In this document: piece by piece, positions 1 to 6,389 of the stretch | Layout of the letters: the number at the start of each line of letters is the position of its first letter | How positions within the stretch are numbered: the stretch's first letter is position 1 | Assembly: GCA_028699795.1 (NCBI GenBank) | Contig: JAQVTZ010000077.1 | Location: forward strand, 1 to 8,846 | DNA length: 8,846 nt | Source of the DNA: Clostridia bacterium | GTDB taxonomy: Bacteria > Bacillota > Clostridia > Christensenellales > DTU072 | Direction: 5' to 3' | Made by a program: the position numbers and the translations under genes | Notes under the pieces: generated by a model | Seen by the model: the letters and a program-made list of their open reading frames with translations, nothing else | What the model was told of the DNA's origin: nothing | Databases searched by the model: none

Positions 1-298
1 AGAAACAGAACGACAAAAGAAACGCCGTAGCCGCCGTTACCGTATAGCCCTTAAATCCCAAAAAATATACCATAGGATAGATAGCCACAAGATAGAGAAG
101 TAACGGAATGAAGGAGGGGTTGTATCCTTTTGTTTTGAAAACCTTATAAATTTCGTTGGCTGCCGCGCCGCAAAATAATAGTATGAGCGCATCGAATACG
201 AATTGTCCTATTTTGACATTTCCAACTTGTACCCATGTAAGAAAAATAAATCCCATGAGTCCGGTAAACAATCCGAGTCCGGTTAAAGTTCGTTTCAT
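1..298 (-). CDS. cdsA: Phosphatidate cytidylyltransferase (CDP-diglyceride synthase), N-terminal part
   Basis: About 99 N-terminal residues are visible, running off the low-coordinate window edge without a stop. The translation begins MKRTLTGLGLFTGLMGFIF and continues through alternating hydrophobic segments with a cytosolic-looking stretch (ANEIYKVFKTKGYNPS) between them, which fits the multi-spanning N-terminus of CdsA. The family makes CDP-diacylglycerol from phosphatidate and CTP in the membrane, the branch point to phospholipids. The signature near the C-terminus that would prove the family lies outside the window, so the call rests on the N-terminal pattern plus position: the ATG overlaps the uppS stop as ATGA, and frr-uppS-cdsA is a very common order. 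Translational coupling to uppS is likely. Another polytopic membrane protein cannot be fully excluded. Confidence 0.75.
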   Translation of the reverse strand, partial: MKRTLTGLGLFTGLMGFIFLTWVQVGNVKIGQFVFDALILLFCGAAANEIYKVFKTKGYNPSFIPLLLYLVAIYPMVYFLGFKGYTVTAATAFLLSFCF

Positions 299-990
299 TT
301 TGGTAAATCTCCAAAGTTGCGTTTGATTTTTTTGAAATCGTTACAGAGTTTATAGAGATCTTCCTTTTGGAAGTCCGGCCAAAGCTTTTCGGTGAAAAAC
401 AGCTCGGAGTAGACTGTTTGCAAAGGAAGAAAATTGGATAGTCTTTTATAGCCGCCAAACCTCCAAACCGCGTCGGGATCGGGCAAATTGGCCGTATACA
501 AAAAACGCGACAACTCTTCGTAGGTGACGGGAGATGCGTCCGAGTTAAGCAGTTTTTGTTCGATTAGAATATTGATTGCTTGCGCAATCTCGTCCCTGCC
601 ACTGTATCCTACCGCGATAACAACCGTCATTCCTCTGTTGTTAAGCCCCGCAACATTTACTTTAGATATGATCGTGAGCAAGTCTGATGACAGCCGCGCA
701 AGGTTACCGATAAACCTTACACGCAAGCCTCTGGTTTGTACCAACGGCAACAAGGTTTCTTCTAAAAACCCTGCAAGAATCGCGAATATCCCCAAAGTTT
801 CGCGGGTGCCTCTTTTGAAATTCTCGGTAGAAAAAGCATAGAAAGTTACACATTCGAGTTTCATTTCGTAAGCGGCCTCTATGGCGCGCGCAACCGCTTT
901 TGCGCCCTCTGCATGACCGCTGAGACGCTCTAAACCACGGCTTACAGCCCATCTGCCGTTGCCGTCTATAATAATTGCCAAGTGACGCAT
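295..990 (-). CDS. uppS: Isoprenyl transferase (undecaprenyl diphosphate synthase), 231 aa
   Basis: This cis-prenyltransferase condenses isopentenyl diphosphate with farnesyl diphosphate to make the undecaprenyl carrier for peptidoglycan and other wall polymers; it is a cytosolic, membrane-associated homodimer. Visible family landmarks are the P-loop-like IIIDGNGRWA with catalytic Asp9, Arg13 and His26, then AFSTENFKR (54-60 region), GRDEI (131-135), LPDPD (169-173), and R183-LSNF leading to Glu196. Length is near normal, but the protein starts almost directly at the DGNGR motif, with little of the usual N-terminal lead. Several usually conserved positions differ: Phe58 for the common Trp, VGYSGR for the usual NYGGR, and WRFGGY (176-181) for the usual IRTSGE/IRTGGE, so the Glu is Tyr. 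Arg177 and Arg183 are kept. The ATG overlaps the last base of the frr stop (TAATG) and its own stop overlaps the next ATG, so it is probably translationally coupled on both sides. Confidence 0.93.
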   Translation of the reverse strand: MRHLAIIIDGNGRWAVSRGLERLSGHAEGAKAVARAIEAAYEMKLECVTFYAFSTENFKRGTRETLGIFAILAGFLEETLLPLVQTRGLRVRFIGNLARLSSDLLTIISKVNVAGLNNRGMTVVIAVGYSGRDEIAQAINILIEQKLLNSDASPVTYEELSRFLYTANLPDPDAVWRFGGYKRLSNFLPLQTVYSELFFTEKLWPDFQKEDLYKLCNDFKKIKRNFGDLPK

Positions 991-1565
991 TATACGCTCA
1001 TGATTTCCTTTTCTTTGTCTGTCACCAGATTATCGATTTCGGCAATGCTTGCATTGATGTTCTTTTCGACATCTTTTTCAAACTTGCTGAGTTCGTCTTC
1101 GGTAACAATGCTGTCTTTTTTGAACGACTTTAGGTCTTCAATCGCGCTTCTTCTGATATTGCGAATCGCAACCTTCGTGTTTTCGGCAAGCGTTTTGACC
1201 TCTTTTACCAATTGGCGTCTGCGCTCTTCGGTAAGTTCGGGAAAGACAAGACGAATCAGTTTGCCGTCGTTCATGGGTGTAATACCGATGTTGGAAGCAA
1301 GTATCGCTTTTTCTACATTCTTGATTGCGGAAGTATCCCACACAGAAATAGTGAGCAGTCTTGCCTCGGGGATGCTGATATTCGCCATTTGGTTAATTGG
1401 GGTCTGCGTGCCGTAATAATCTACTGTTATTTTATCCAAAATGTGTGCATTGGCTCTGCCTGCTTTCATGGCCGCAAGTTCAGTTTTCATCGCTGCAATG
1501 CTTTTTTCGCTTCTTGTTTTTAGTTCGTCGAATACCAATTCGACTTCCATGATTTCATATGCCAT
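990..1565 (-). CDS. frr: Ribosome recycling factor, 191 aa
   Basis: RRF works with EF-G to split post-termination ribosomes. The sequence is canonical: a long helical arm with MKAGRANAHILDKITVDYYG (33-52), then PINQMANISIPEARLL, the KAIL..IGI.P.NDG.LIRL.FP.LTEERR core (86-116) and KVAIRNIRR (131-139), ending KEKEIMSV. The open frame extends 18 codons further upstream (to 1619), but that extension has no family counterpart and crosses the predicted promoter. The ATG at 1565 has GAGAGG seven bases upstream and gives a length close to the usual ~185 residues, with a few extra residues (MAYEIMEVE) ahead of the family start. The gene sits 136 bases from ribU and one base into uppS. The usual neighbour pyrH is over 3 kb away here. 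Confidence 0.97.
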   Translation of the reverse strand: MAYEIMEVELVFDELKTRSEKSIAAMKTELAAMKAGRANAHILDKITVDYYGTQTPINQMANISIPEARLLTISVWDTSAIKNVEKAILASNIGITPMNDGKLIRLVFPELTEERRRQLVKEVKTLAENTKVAIRNIRRSAIEDLKSFKKDSIVTEDELSKFEKDVEKNINASIAEIDNLVTDKEKEIMSV

Positions 1566-1598
1566 AATGAACCTCTCATAGATAAAAGATATGCCTAT

Positions 1599-1627
1599 AC
1601 TATAGCATATCCAATGCAAAATTACAA
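1599..1627 (-). promoter_or_regulatory. Probable sigma-A-type promoter for frr-uppS-cdsA
   Basis: On the minus strand TTGTAA (1622-1627) and TATAGT (1599-1604) are separated by exactly 17 bases. The -10 matches consensus at five of six positions, the -35 at four of six. The predicted start would fall about 30 bases before the frr ATG, leaving room for its GAGAGG site. An imperfect dyad, ATATGC/GCATAT (1589-1594 and 1605-1610), surrounds the expected start point and may or may not matter. No clear terminator separates ribU from this promoter, so read-through from the FMN-controlled unit is also possible. Confidence 0.6.
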
Positions 1628-1701
1628 GATTATAAAGTTATTATATATATAGTTGATGGATGAGAGTTCGCGTTGAAATTTTGATTGGTCAAAAACATGT
1701 A

Positions 1702-2247
1702 CTAGCACAGCATTTTGTTTTTTGTGATTTTGTTAAGAATATAATATAAAGATACTGCAAGAAACGAGTTTCCGGCCGATTTTACGAGGTTAAACGGGAT
1801 GATTGAGGGCAGTAACAGAGGATAAACCGCTTCTCTTGCGACCCCCATAAACAATGGTGTAATTAAAATATTAAAAGGTATCATGATAGCGGTCCAAGCA
1901 AGAACTCCCGCGACCACGCTAACAATCGCCCCTTTTACACTACGGAACTTGCGGAATAATAAACCAAACACGATCACAAAAGTACCCGTTGCAACAAGAT
2001 GCATGATAACACCCAAAGGCCCCGAGGATGAAAGCAAAAAACCTTGAAACACGCAAACGATGACGGTTACAATCAAACCGTATACTGGGCCATACATCAT
2101 GGTCAGCATAATAATGGGCACATCCGCAAAATCATACTCTAAAAACGGTAAAAACAACGGAAACCGCGGTATCGCAAGCAAAATGACGATAGACAAAGCG
2201 GAAAACATCGCCGTTACGGCAATTTTTCTGGTAGGGATATTAGACAT
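1702..2247 (-). CDS. ribU: Riboflavin ECF transporter substrate-binding subunit RibU, 181 aa
   Basis: RibU is the membrane S-component that captures riboflavin and docks on the shared energy-coupling module (EcfT with two EcfA ATPases, not present in this window). It is small and hydrophobic, with about six membrane segments. Recognisable family features are FLEYDFADVP (residues 35-44) at the substrate-facing loop, SGPLGVIMHLVATG (75-88) and PFNLVKSAGNS (151-161). The ATG at 2247 has a GGAGG site seven bases upstream. Identity is strongly supported by the FMN riboswitch directly ahead of it: promoter, aptamer, terminator and ribU form one monocistronic-looking regulated unit. The gene lies inside the translation cluster between the EEP genes and frr, which is not its common place. 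Confidence 0.94.
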   Translation of the reverse strand: MSNIPTRKIAVTAMFSALSIVILLAIPRFPLFLPFLEYDFADVPIIMLTMMYGPVYGLIVTVIVCVFQGFLLSSSGPLGVIMHLVATGTFVIVFGLLFRKFRSVKGAIVSVVAGVLAWTAIMIPFNILITPLFMGVAREAVYPLLLPSIIPFNLVKSAGNSFLAVSLYYILNKITKNKMLC

Positions 2248-2277
2248 TCTAAACCTCCATTTTGCCCTTTTGAGAGC

Positions 2278-2307
2278 AAAAAAAATGCTTTAGAATCTCT
2301 AAGGCAT
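2278..2307 (-). terminator. Riboswitch-controlled Rho-independent terminator ahead of ribU
   Basis: On the minus strand ATGCCTTAGA (2307-2298) can pair with TCTAAAGCAT (2294-2285) around a 3-base loop, with one C-A mismatch, directly followed by eight T. It lies between the FMN aptamer and the ribU ribosome binding site, the classic place for the expression platform of a transcription-attenuating FMN riboswitch. The inferred logic is that FMN stabilises the aptamer, the terminator forms, and ribU is turned off. A competing helix between the 3' side of P1 (2329-2337) and 2311-2319 can be drawn (AGAAAGAAT with ATTCTTCCT, one mismatch), but it abuts rather than overlaps the terminator stem, so the true antiterminator is uncertain. 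Confidence 0.8.
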
Positions 2308-2331
2308 GGAAGGAAGAATATTGAAATCATT

Positions 2332-2453
2332 CTTTCTTTTTTCATCCAGACTTTCACTGTCGGTATAGGATTTTCACCTATTCGGCGCCACCTCACGATA
2401 GCGTTAGCGGACTATAACCGCCGGTGGAGAATTACACTCCGCCTCAAAGAAAC
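2332..2453 (-). ncRNA. FMN riboswitch (RFN element)
   Basis: The minus strand carries the RFN consensus blocks in order: GGCGGAGTGTAATTCTCC, ACCGGCGGTTATAGTCCGC, a short variable arm, AATAGGTGAAAATCCTATACC, then GACAGTGAAAGTCTGGATGAA. Closing stem P1 is formed by TTTCTTT (2452-2446) and AAAGAAA (2339-2333). Paired arms GGAG/CTCC and ATAGG/CCTAT are intact, as are the nearly invariant ACCGGCGGT and CCGACAGT..AGTCTGGATG joints. The aptamer begins within a few bases of the predicted transcription start, and it precedes a terminator and ribU. It binds flavin mononucleotide and should reduce ribU transcription when FMN is abundant. Confidence 0.97.
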
Positions 2454-2460
2454 TGGTACT

Positions 2461-2489
2461 ATTATATAACAACAAAATGAATTATGCAA
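2461..2489 (-). promoter_or_regulatory. Promoter of the FMN riboswitch-ribU unit
   Basis: On the minus strand a perfect TATAAT (2461-2466) lies 17 bases from TTGCAT (2484-2489), a weak -35. The start point expected about seven bases further on coincides with the 5' edge of the FMN aptamer, which supports the assignment. The promoter follows immediately after the terminator of the upstream EEP gene. Confidence 0.7.
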
Positions 2490-2500
2490 CAAGTTTTCAA

Positions 2501-2527
2501 GAAAAAGAGAGCAAGACGCCCTCTTTT
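2501..2527 (-). terminator. Rho-independent terminator after the membrane-anchored EEP gene
   Basis: On the minus strand AAAAGAGGGC (2527-2518) pairs with GCTCTCTTTT (2512-2503) across a 5-base GTCTT loop, with one G-U wobble, and the 3' arm runs into a T-rich tail. It starts 27 bases after the stop of the EEP gene and ends just before the ribU-unit promoter, so it insulates the riboswitch unit from the upstream transcript. Confidence 0.72.
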
Positions 2528-2553
2528 GATGTTTTCATACTATCACTCAATAC

Positions 2554-3570
2554 TTATTTTTGTTTAAGCACGCTTACAACGGGAAAATGATCCGAGATAA
2601 AGGTATCTTCGTTAATCATATCTCTTACTATAACATTGCTTAACACGGTAAAACACTCTTGCTGAATGAAAATATGGTCTATAGGTAGCTCATGATTGAA
2701 CTTCCCGAAGCCATTACTCGAGGGGCCTTCACTGCGCTCGGCCTCCGGCAAAAGATATTTCGTGTTGGAAAGGCTTTTGCTTATCAATTCGTTATAAGGG
2801 GGGCTGTCCTCTATTGCATTAAAGTCTCCCATAACAATTACATTATCCAACCCTTTTTCGGCGATATATTGGTTGACAAGCTCGGCGCTTTTTACCCTTG
2901 GGATATCTCCGCTGTTGTCGAAATGGGTATTGAGGACATTTACAGTTTTGTTAGTGTAATGGTCATAAAGCGCAACATAAGTGCAGATTCTGCGATGTTT
3001 GGTATCCCAATCTTGAGAGGGTTTTTCGGGCGTATTGCTCAACCAAAAAGTATCATGATCTAATAACTCATATCTGGATTTGTTATAGAAAATTGGTGAC
3101 GCTTCGGATATAATAAGTGCCGTAAAAATCCGATTGAATATCGTTGGTTTGGGATCTTCCTTGTTAAATATCTTGTCTGCTCTTTCGAGATTGAGACCCG
3201 ACCTGTAAATACCGTAATAACCAAAGTCATCCCCCATATTATCAATGAAAAACTTGTATTGCGGATGAGTAACTTCTTGAAATCCGATGATGTCCGCTTC
3301 TTGTCTGTCAATTAGCGTTTGTACGCTTTCTTTTCTGTTGGTCCAATTGTGTCCTTCTTTGTCCAGTTTGTCGATACATTTGATATTAAATGACATGACC
3401 GTAAGTTCTTTCTCTTGTTCCGTTAAAGTAGTTGGCACGACAATTGCATCGATTCCCATACCCACAGAATGCTCTAACGGTATGCCATGTATCATGACCC
3501 CATATAGTACGCCGACAAGAATTGCTAATAAAATGATTGAAATAGTGACAGATTGTAATACTTTTTTCAT
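2554..3570 (-). CDS. Membrane-anchored endonuclease/exonuclease/phosphatase family protein, 338 aa
   Basis: The full catalytic set of the EEP fold is visible: SFNIK (Asn62), GFQEV (Glu99), NTHFDN (His216, Asp218), MGDFN (Asp249, Asn251), PIDHIF (Asp298, His299) and SDHFPVV (Asp327, His328). The stretch YELLDHDTFWLSNTPEKP followed by RRICTYVAL resembles the uncharacterised subgroup often labelled EEP-1, whose substrate is unknown; the fold covers nucleases, phosphodiesterases and lipid phosphatases, all metal dependent. Residues about 8-27 form one hydrophobic helix after KK, suggesting a signal anchor with the enzyme outside the cell. The frame extends 24 codons further upstream, but ATG 3570 has a GGAG site six bases before it and begins the natural lipophilic leader. 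It is a diverged tandem copy of the next upstream gene, with roughly three in five residues shared by eye. A terminator follows it. Confidence 0.9.
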   Translation of the reverse strand: MKKVLQSVTISIILLAILVGVLYGVMIHGIPLEHSVGMGIDAIVVPTTLTEQEKELTVMSFNIKCIDKLDKEGHNWTNRKESVQTLIDRQEADIIGFQEVTHPQYKFFIDNMGDDFGYYGIYRSGLNLERADKIFNKEDPKPTIFNRIFTALIISEASPIFYNKSRYELLDHDTFWLSNTPEKPSQDWDTKHRRICTYVALYDHYTNKTVNVLNTHFDNSGDIPRVKSAELVNQYIAEKGLDNVIVMGDFNAIEDSPPYNELISKSLSNTKYLLPEAERSEGPSSNGFGKFNHELPIDHIFIQQECFTVLSNVIVRDMINEDTFISDHFPVVSVLKQK

Positions 3571-3603
3571 AAATACTCCGCAAACAAATTTCACTTTTAT
3601 TTT

Positions 3604-3633
3604 ATCATAACTTTTGATTGATGTATATAGCAA
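3604..3633 (-). promoter_or_regulatory. Candidate promoter for the membrane-anchored EEP gene
   Basis: On the minus strand TATGAT (3604-3609) and TTGCTA (3628-3633) are 18 bases apart, each with a partial match to consensus, in the AT-rich 135-base gap between the two EEP genes. The region has no convincing terminator (only short weak hairpins such as AAGC/GCTT near 3640-3652 ahead of a T run), so co-transcription from the upstream copy is equally possible. Confidence 0.35.
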
Positions 3634-3705
3634 AAAATGCAAGCTCTGCTTCTCGTAATAAAAAATCCCGTTAATACACGCTTATTTTATTATCTCATGA
3701 TCATC

Positions 3706-4674
3706 TTATTTTTGTTTTAATATGGCAACAACGGGGAAATGGTCCGAAATAAAAGTATCTTTATTTATTCTGTCAGCGATAATTCGGTTGCTGATAACAT
3801 TAAAGTTTTCTTGCTGTAAAAAGATATGATCAATGGGTAAATCTATCATTTTTCCATATCCGTTGTAGGTGGGACCGTTGCTTCTTTCAGCTTCAGGCAT
3901 AAGAAATTTAGAGTTTGATAGGGTTTCGCTTATCAATTTTTGGTACGCCGAACTGCCTTCAACATCGTTCATATCTCCCATAACAATAACATTGTCCAGC
4001 CCTTTTTGCTCTATAATTCTATTGATAAGCTTCGAGCTGTTTTGTCTTGCCACATCGGAAGCGTTATCAAAATGTGTATTAAACACATGAAGTACTTTGT
4101 TTGTATAATGGTCTTTTAGTTTAACATAAGTTGCAACTCTATAGTGCGTGGCGCCCCAATCGGCAGAAGGTTTTGCGGGTGTATCGCTAAGCCAAAACAT
4201 ATCGCAATCTAACAACTCGTATCTGGACTTTTTATAAAAAATAGGTGAAGCCTCGTCTATAAGCGAAGCAAAAGTAAGATAAAATGAGTTTGGTTTGGGG
4301 TCTTTTTTTCTTAATATTTTTTCTGCGCTCGCTAGATTAAGTCCCGTTCTGTAAGTGCCAAAATAACCGTATTGATCTGCCATGTTTTCAATAAAAAACT
4401 TATATTGCGGATGTTTTACTTCTTGAAGCCCTATTATGTCTGCCTCTTGCCTATCAATGAGGTTTTGAACATTTTGCTTTCTGTTGGACCAAGTGTGCGC
4501 AACTTTGTCTGCTTTGGCAAAACACTTGATGTTAAAAGTCATCACTTTAATATTTTTATCTTGCGCTGTCAATAATGGCGGCACACGAATATCCTCTGCG
4601 CCTTTTACCACAGGGTTTTGTAAAGGTTTGTCTCTTATCATAGATAAGATTATGGAATAGATTAAATTTTTCAT
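3706..4674 (-). CDS. Endonuclease/exonuclease/phosphatase family protein with shortened N-terminus, 322 aa
   Basis: This is a paralogue of the neighbouring EEP protein and keeps every catalytic landmark: TFNIK (Asn48), GLQEV (Glu85), NTHFDN (His201, Asp203), MGDMN (Asp234, Asn236), PIDHIF (Asp282, His283) and SDHFPVV (Asp311, His312). From MIRDKPL (12-18) onward it aligns with its partner almost without gaps, but ahead of that point it has only 11 residues (MKNLIYSIILS) where the partner has a full membrane helix. The start cannot be moved upstream: two in-frame TAA codons lie just before it, and AAGGA sits at the right distance. It may therefore be cytosolic, weakly membrane-associated, or a decayed anchor. 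It begins 92 bases after pyrH with no clear terminator or promoter between, so read-through from pyrH is plausible. The substrate is unknown. Confidence 0.9.
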   Translation of the reverse strand: MKNLIYSIILSMIRDKPLQNPVVKGAEDIRVPPLLTAQDKNIKVMTFNIKCFAKADKVAHTWSNRKQNVQNLIDRQEADIIGLQEVKHPQYKFFIENMADQYGYFGTYRTGLNLASAEKILRKKDPKPNSFYLTFASLIDEASPIFYKKSRYELLDCDMFWLSDTPAKPSADWGATHYRVATYVKLKDHYTNKVLHVFNTHFDNASDVARQNSSKLINRIIEQKGLDNVIVMGDMNDVEGSSAYQKLISETLSNSKFLMPEAERSNGPTYNGYGKMIDLPIDHIFLQQENFNVISNRIIADRINKDTFISDHFPVVAILKQK

Positions 4675-4766
4675 TTTTGTTCCTTATTAAAAATCGGATC
4701 CTCTAACACTTTAAAAGGAATTTAGGATAGAATTTCAGCAGAAATGCCGTTTTGCGATAGTGTTGC

Positions 4767-5471
4767 CTAATGTATCATTGTCCCGAACTCTTCGCCCGAA
4801 ATGGCGCGTAAGATGCTGTTTTCTTGCGAGAGGCCAAATGCAATAATCGGAATACTATTATCCATGCAAAGGCTGACCGCGGTTGTATCCATTGCCGAAA
4901 GACCTTTTTTAATAAAATCAAGATGGTTGATTTGGTTGAACTTAACAGCGCCGGGATTTTTCTTGGGGTCGCAATCATAGATGCCGTCCACATTTTTGGC
5001 AAGCAAAATTACCTCTGCGCGAATCTCGGCAGCGCGGAGTGCCGCAGCGGTATCCGTTGTAAAATATGGATTGCCAGTGCCACAACCCATAATGACCACT
5101 CTGCCTTTTTCGAGATGTCTTATTGCCCTACGGATAATGTAAGGTTCTGCCACGCTGGTAATAGGAAGAGCTGTCTGTACGCGTGTTTGAACACCGTTAC
5201 GCTCTAACGCGTCCTGCAAGGCAAGCGCATTGATGACGGTTGCAAGCATGCCCATATGGTCAGCGGTTGTACGGTCCATATGTGTACCTTGTCTTCCGCG
5301 CCAAAAGTTGCCGCCGCCGATAACAATCCCTATTTGGACACCCATCTTATTGGCTTCTCCCAGTTGACGAACGATATTTTCGAGCATTGACTGGTCTATC
5401 CCGAAACCGGATTCGCCCGACAATGCTTCTCCCGACAATTTAATTAGTACGCGTTTATACTTGAGACTCAT
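4767..5471 (-). CDS. pyrH: UMP kinase, 234 aa
   Basis: PyrH phosphorylates UMP to UDP with ATP; it is a cytosolic hexamer of the amino acid kinase fold. Clear motifs are KRVLIKLSGEAL (7-17, phosphate-binding Lys11), VIGGGNFWRG (50-59), DHMGMLATVINALALQDALE (71-90), GCGTGNPYFTTDTAAALRA (129-147) and KNVDGIYDCDP (159-169). Length is typical. The ATG has GGAGGG eight bases upstream. A strong terminator hairpin ends only 18 bases before the start codon, leaving no room for a promoter between hairpin and gene, so expression must come from read-through or from a promoter upstream of the hairpin. Downstream lies an EEP gene rather than the usual frr. Confidence 0.97.
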   Translation of the reverse strand: MSLKYKRVLIKLSGEALSGESGFGIDQSMLENIVRQLGEANKMGVQIGIVIGGGNFWRGRQGTHMDRTTADHMGMLATVINALALQDALERNGVQTRVQTALPITSVAEPYIIRRAIRHLEKGRVVIMGCGTGNPYFTTDTAAALRAAEIRAEVILLAKNVDGIYDCDPKKNPGAVKFNQINHLDFIKKGLSAMDTTAVSLCMDNSIPIIAFGLSQENSILRAISGEEFGTMIH

Positions 5472-5489
5472 CTAATTACCCTCCGATAG

Positions 5490-5530
5490 AAAAAACGAGG
5501 CTGTCAAACTTCTTAATTTTTGACAACCTC
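5490..5530 (-). terminator. Strong terminator hairpin between tsf and pyrH
   Basis: On the minus strand GAGGTTGTCAAA (5530-5519) pairs with TTTGACAGCCTC (5508-5497), a 12 bp stem with one G-U wobble and a 10-base loop, followed by GTTTTTTC. It ends tsf transcription, but it also forms the leader of pyrH. The 3' arm contains CCTC, which could alternatively pair with the GGAGGG ribosome binding site of pyrH; that pairing is short and speculative. Confidence 0.88.
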
Positions 5531-5580
5531 CTTTAGTAACTTTATCCTTTTATGAATACTTTCATTACGAACCTTGTATT

Positions 5581-6246
5581 TTATAGCTTCATTTTGGCTA
5601 CTTGCGCGTTGATTTCTTCTGCAAAATTATCTACTTTCTTTTCGAGACCTTCGCCCATTTCGTAGCGAACAAACCTTCTGATAGAAATTTTTTCGCCGAT
5701 GCTTGCGGTAATTTCGTTTAAGAGCGTCGTAATGGTTTTTTCGGGATCTTTTACGAAATCCTGTTCTAAAAGGCAGATTTCTTTGTAATACTTCTTTATT
5801 CTGCCTTCCACCATTTTTTCGATAATGGCCGCGGGCTTCGGTTTGGGTTCGTTGAGCGCTTGCGCGCGGCAAATCTCTTTTTCTTTTTCGATAACATCTG
5901 CGGGAATTTCCTCTTTTGAAATATAAAGAGGTTTGGCAGCGGCTATCTGCAAAGCGATATCGTGCACAAAGTTTTTAAAGGTGTCGCCTCTTGCCACAAA
6001 ATCTGTTTCGCAGTTAACTTCCAACAAAACACCTATTTTGCCGCCCATATGAATATAAGAATCTACAATACCTTGTGATGCGACTCTGCTCGCTTTTTTG
6101 GCGACGGATGCCATCCCTTTTTCGCGAAGATATTCTACTGCTTTTTCCATATCGCCGTCTGTCGCTTCCAAAGCTCTTTTGCAGTCCATCATACCAACGC
6201 CCGTGCGTCCTCTTAGTTCTTGTACATCTTTAGAAGTAAATGCCAT
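5581..6246 (-). CDS. tsf: Elongation factor Ts, 221 aa
   Basis: EF-Ts exchanges GDP for GTP on EF-Tu. The N-terminal UBA-like part has the signature LRGRTGVGMMDCKRALE (11-27) and the core has KIGVLLEVNCETDFVAR (70-86), followed by ALNEPKP (130-136), KYYKEICLLEQDFVKDP (152-168) and RFVRYEMGEG (191-200). At 221 residues it is of the short type common in Gram-positive lineages, which lacks part of the second core subdomain found in the enterobacterial protein. The ATG is preceded by GGAG nine bases away. rpsB, its usual upstream partner, is not here: scpB and a repeat-filled gap lie upstream, and tsf has its own promoter. Confidence 0.97.
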   Translation of the reverse strand: MAFTSKDVQELRGRTGVGMMDCKRALEATDGDMEKAVEYLREKGMASVAKKASRVASQGIVDSYIHMGGKIGVLLEVNCETDFVARGDTFKNFVHDIALQIAAAKPLYISKEEIPADVIEKEKEICRAQALNEPKPKPAAIIEKMVEGRIKKYYKEICLLEQDFVKDPEKTITTLLNEITASIGEKISIRRFVRYEMGEGLEKKVDNFAEEINAQVAKMKL

Positions 6247-6280
6247 AATCTATTCTCCAATAATTTATTTCTTTTATAAT

Positions 6281-6308
6281 AATATAACTTTTTACCAATA
6301 TCTGTCAA
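6281..6308 (-). promoter_or_regulatory. Strong promoter of tsf
   Basis: On the minus strand a perfect TTGACA (6303-6308) lies 16 bases ahead of TATATT (6281-6286); TATTAT shifted by two bases gives an 18-base spacing as an alternative -10. The start would fall about 30 bases before the tsf ATG. This makes tsf, and by read-through pyrH, an independent unit from scpAB. Confidence 0.75.
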
Positions 6309-6389
6309 CTATTAACAAGGTATTTCCGACCGATTGAAACTCTTGAAATGTATTAAGCGGTATTTGCTTCGCTTGATGATAATATTTAT

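Noticed and set aside
524..841. Plus-strand open frame opposite uppS, and similar plus-strand frames elsewhere
   Set aside because: They lie antisense to well-supported genes and show no family features.
1566..1619. 18-codon N-terminal extension of frr
   Set aside because: It has no family counterpart, crosses the predicted promoter, and the internal ATG at 1565 has a good GAGAGG site.
1628..1701. Terminator after ribU
   Set aside because: No stem followed by a T run is visible; the stretch is AT-rich with alternating TA, which gives only chance pairings.
3571..3642. 24-codon N-terminal extension of the membrane-anchored EEP gene
   Set aside because: The ATG at 3570 has GGAG at good spacing and begins a natural signal-anchor; the extension covers the candidate promoter.
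3640..3705. Terminator between the two EEP genes
   Set aside because: Only 3-4 bp stems can be drawn ahead of the T runs; too weak to call.
4675..4766. Promoter or terminator between pyrH and the short EEP gene
   Set aside because: Only an AT-rich 5 bp hairpin (ATTTC/GAAAT) without a T tail, and no box pair with acceptable spacing, were found.
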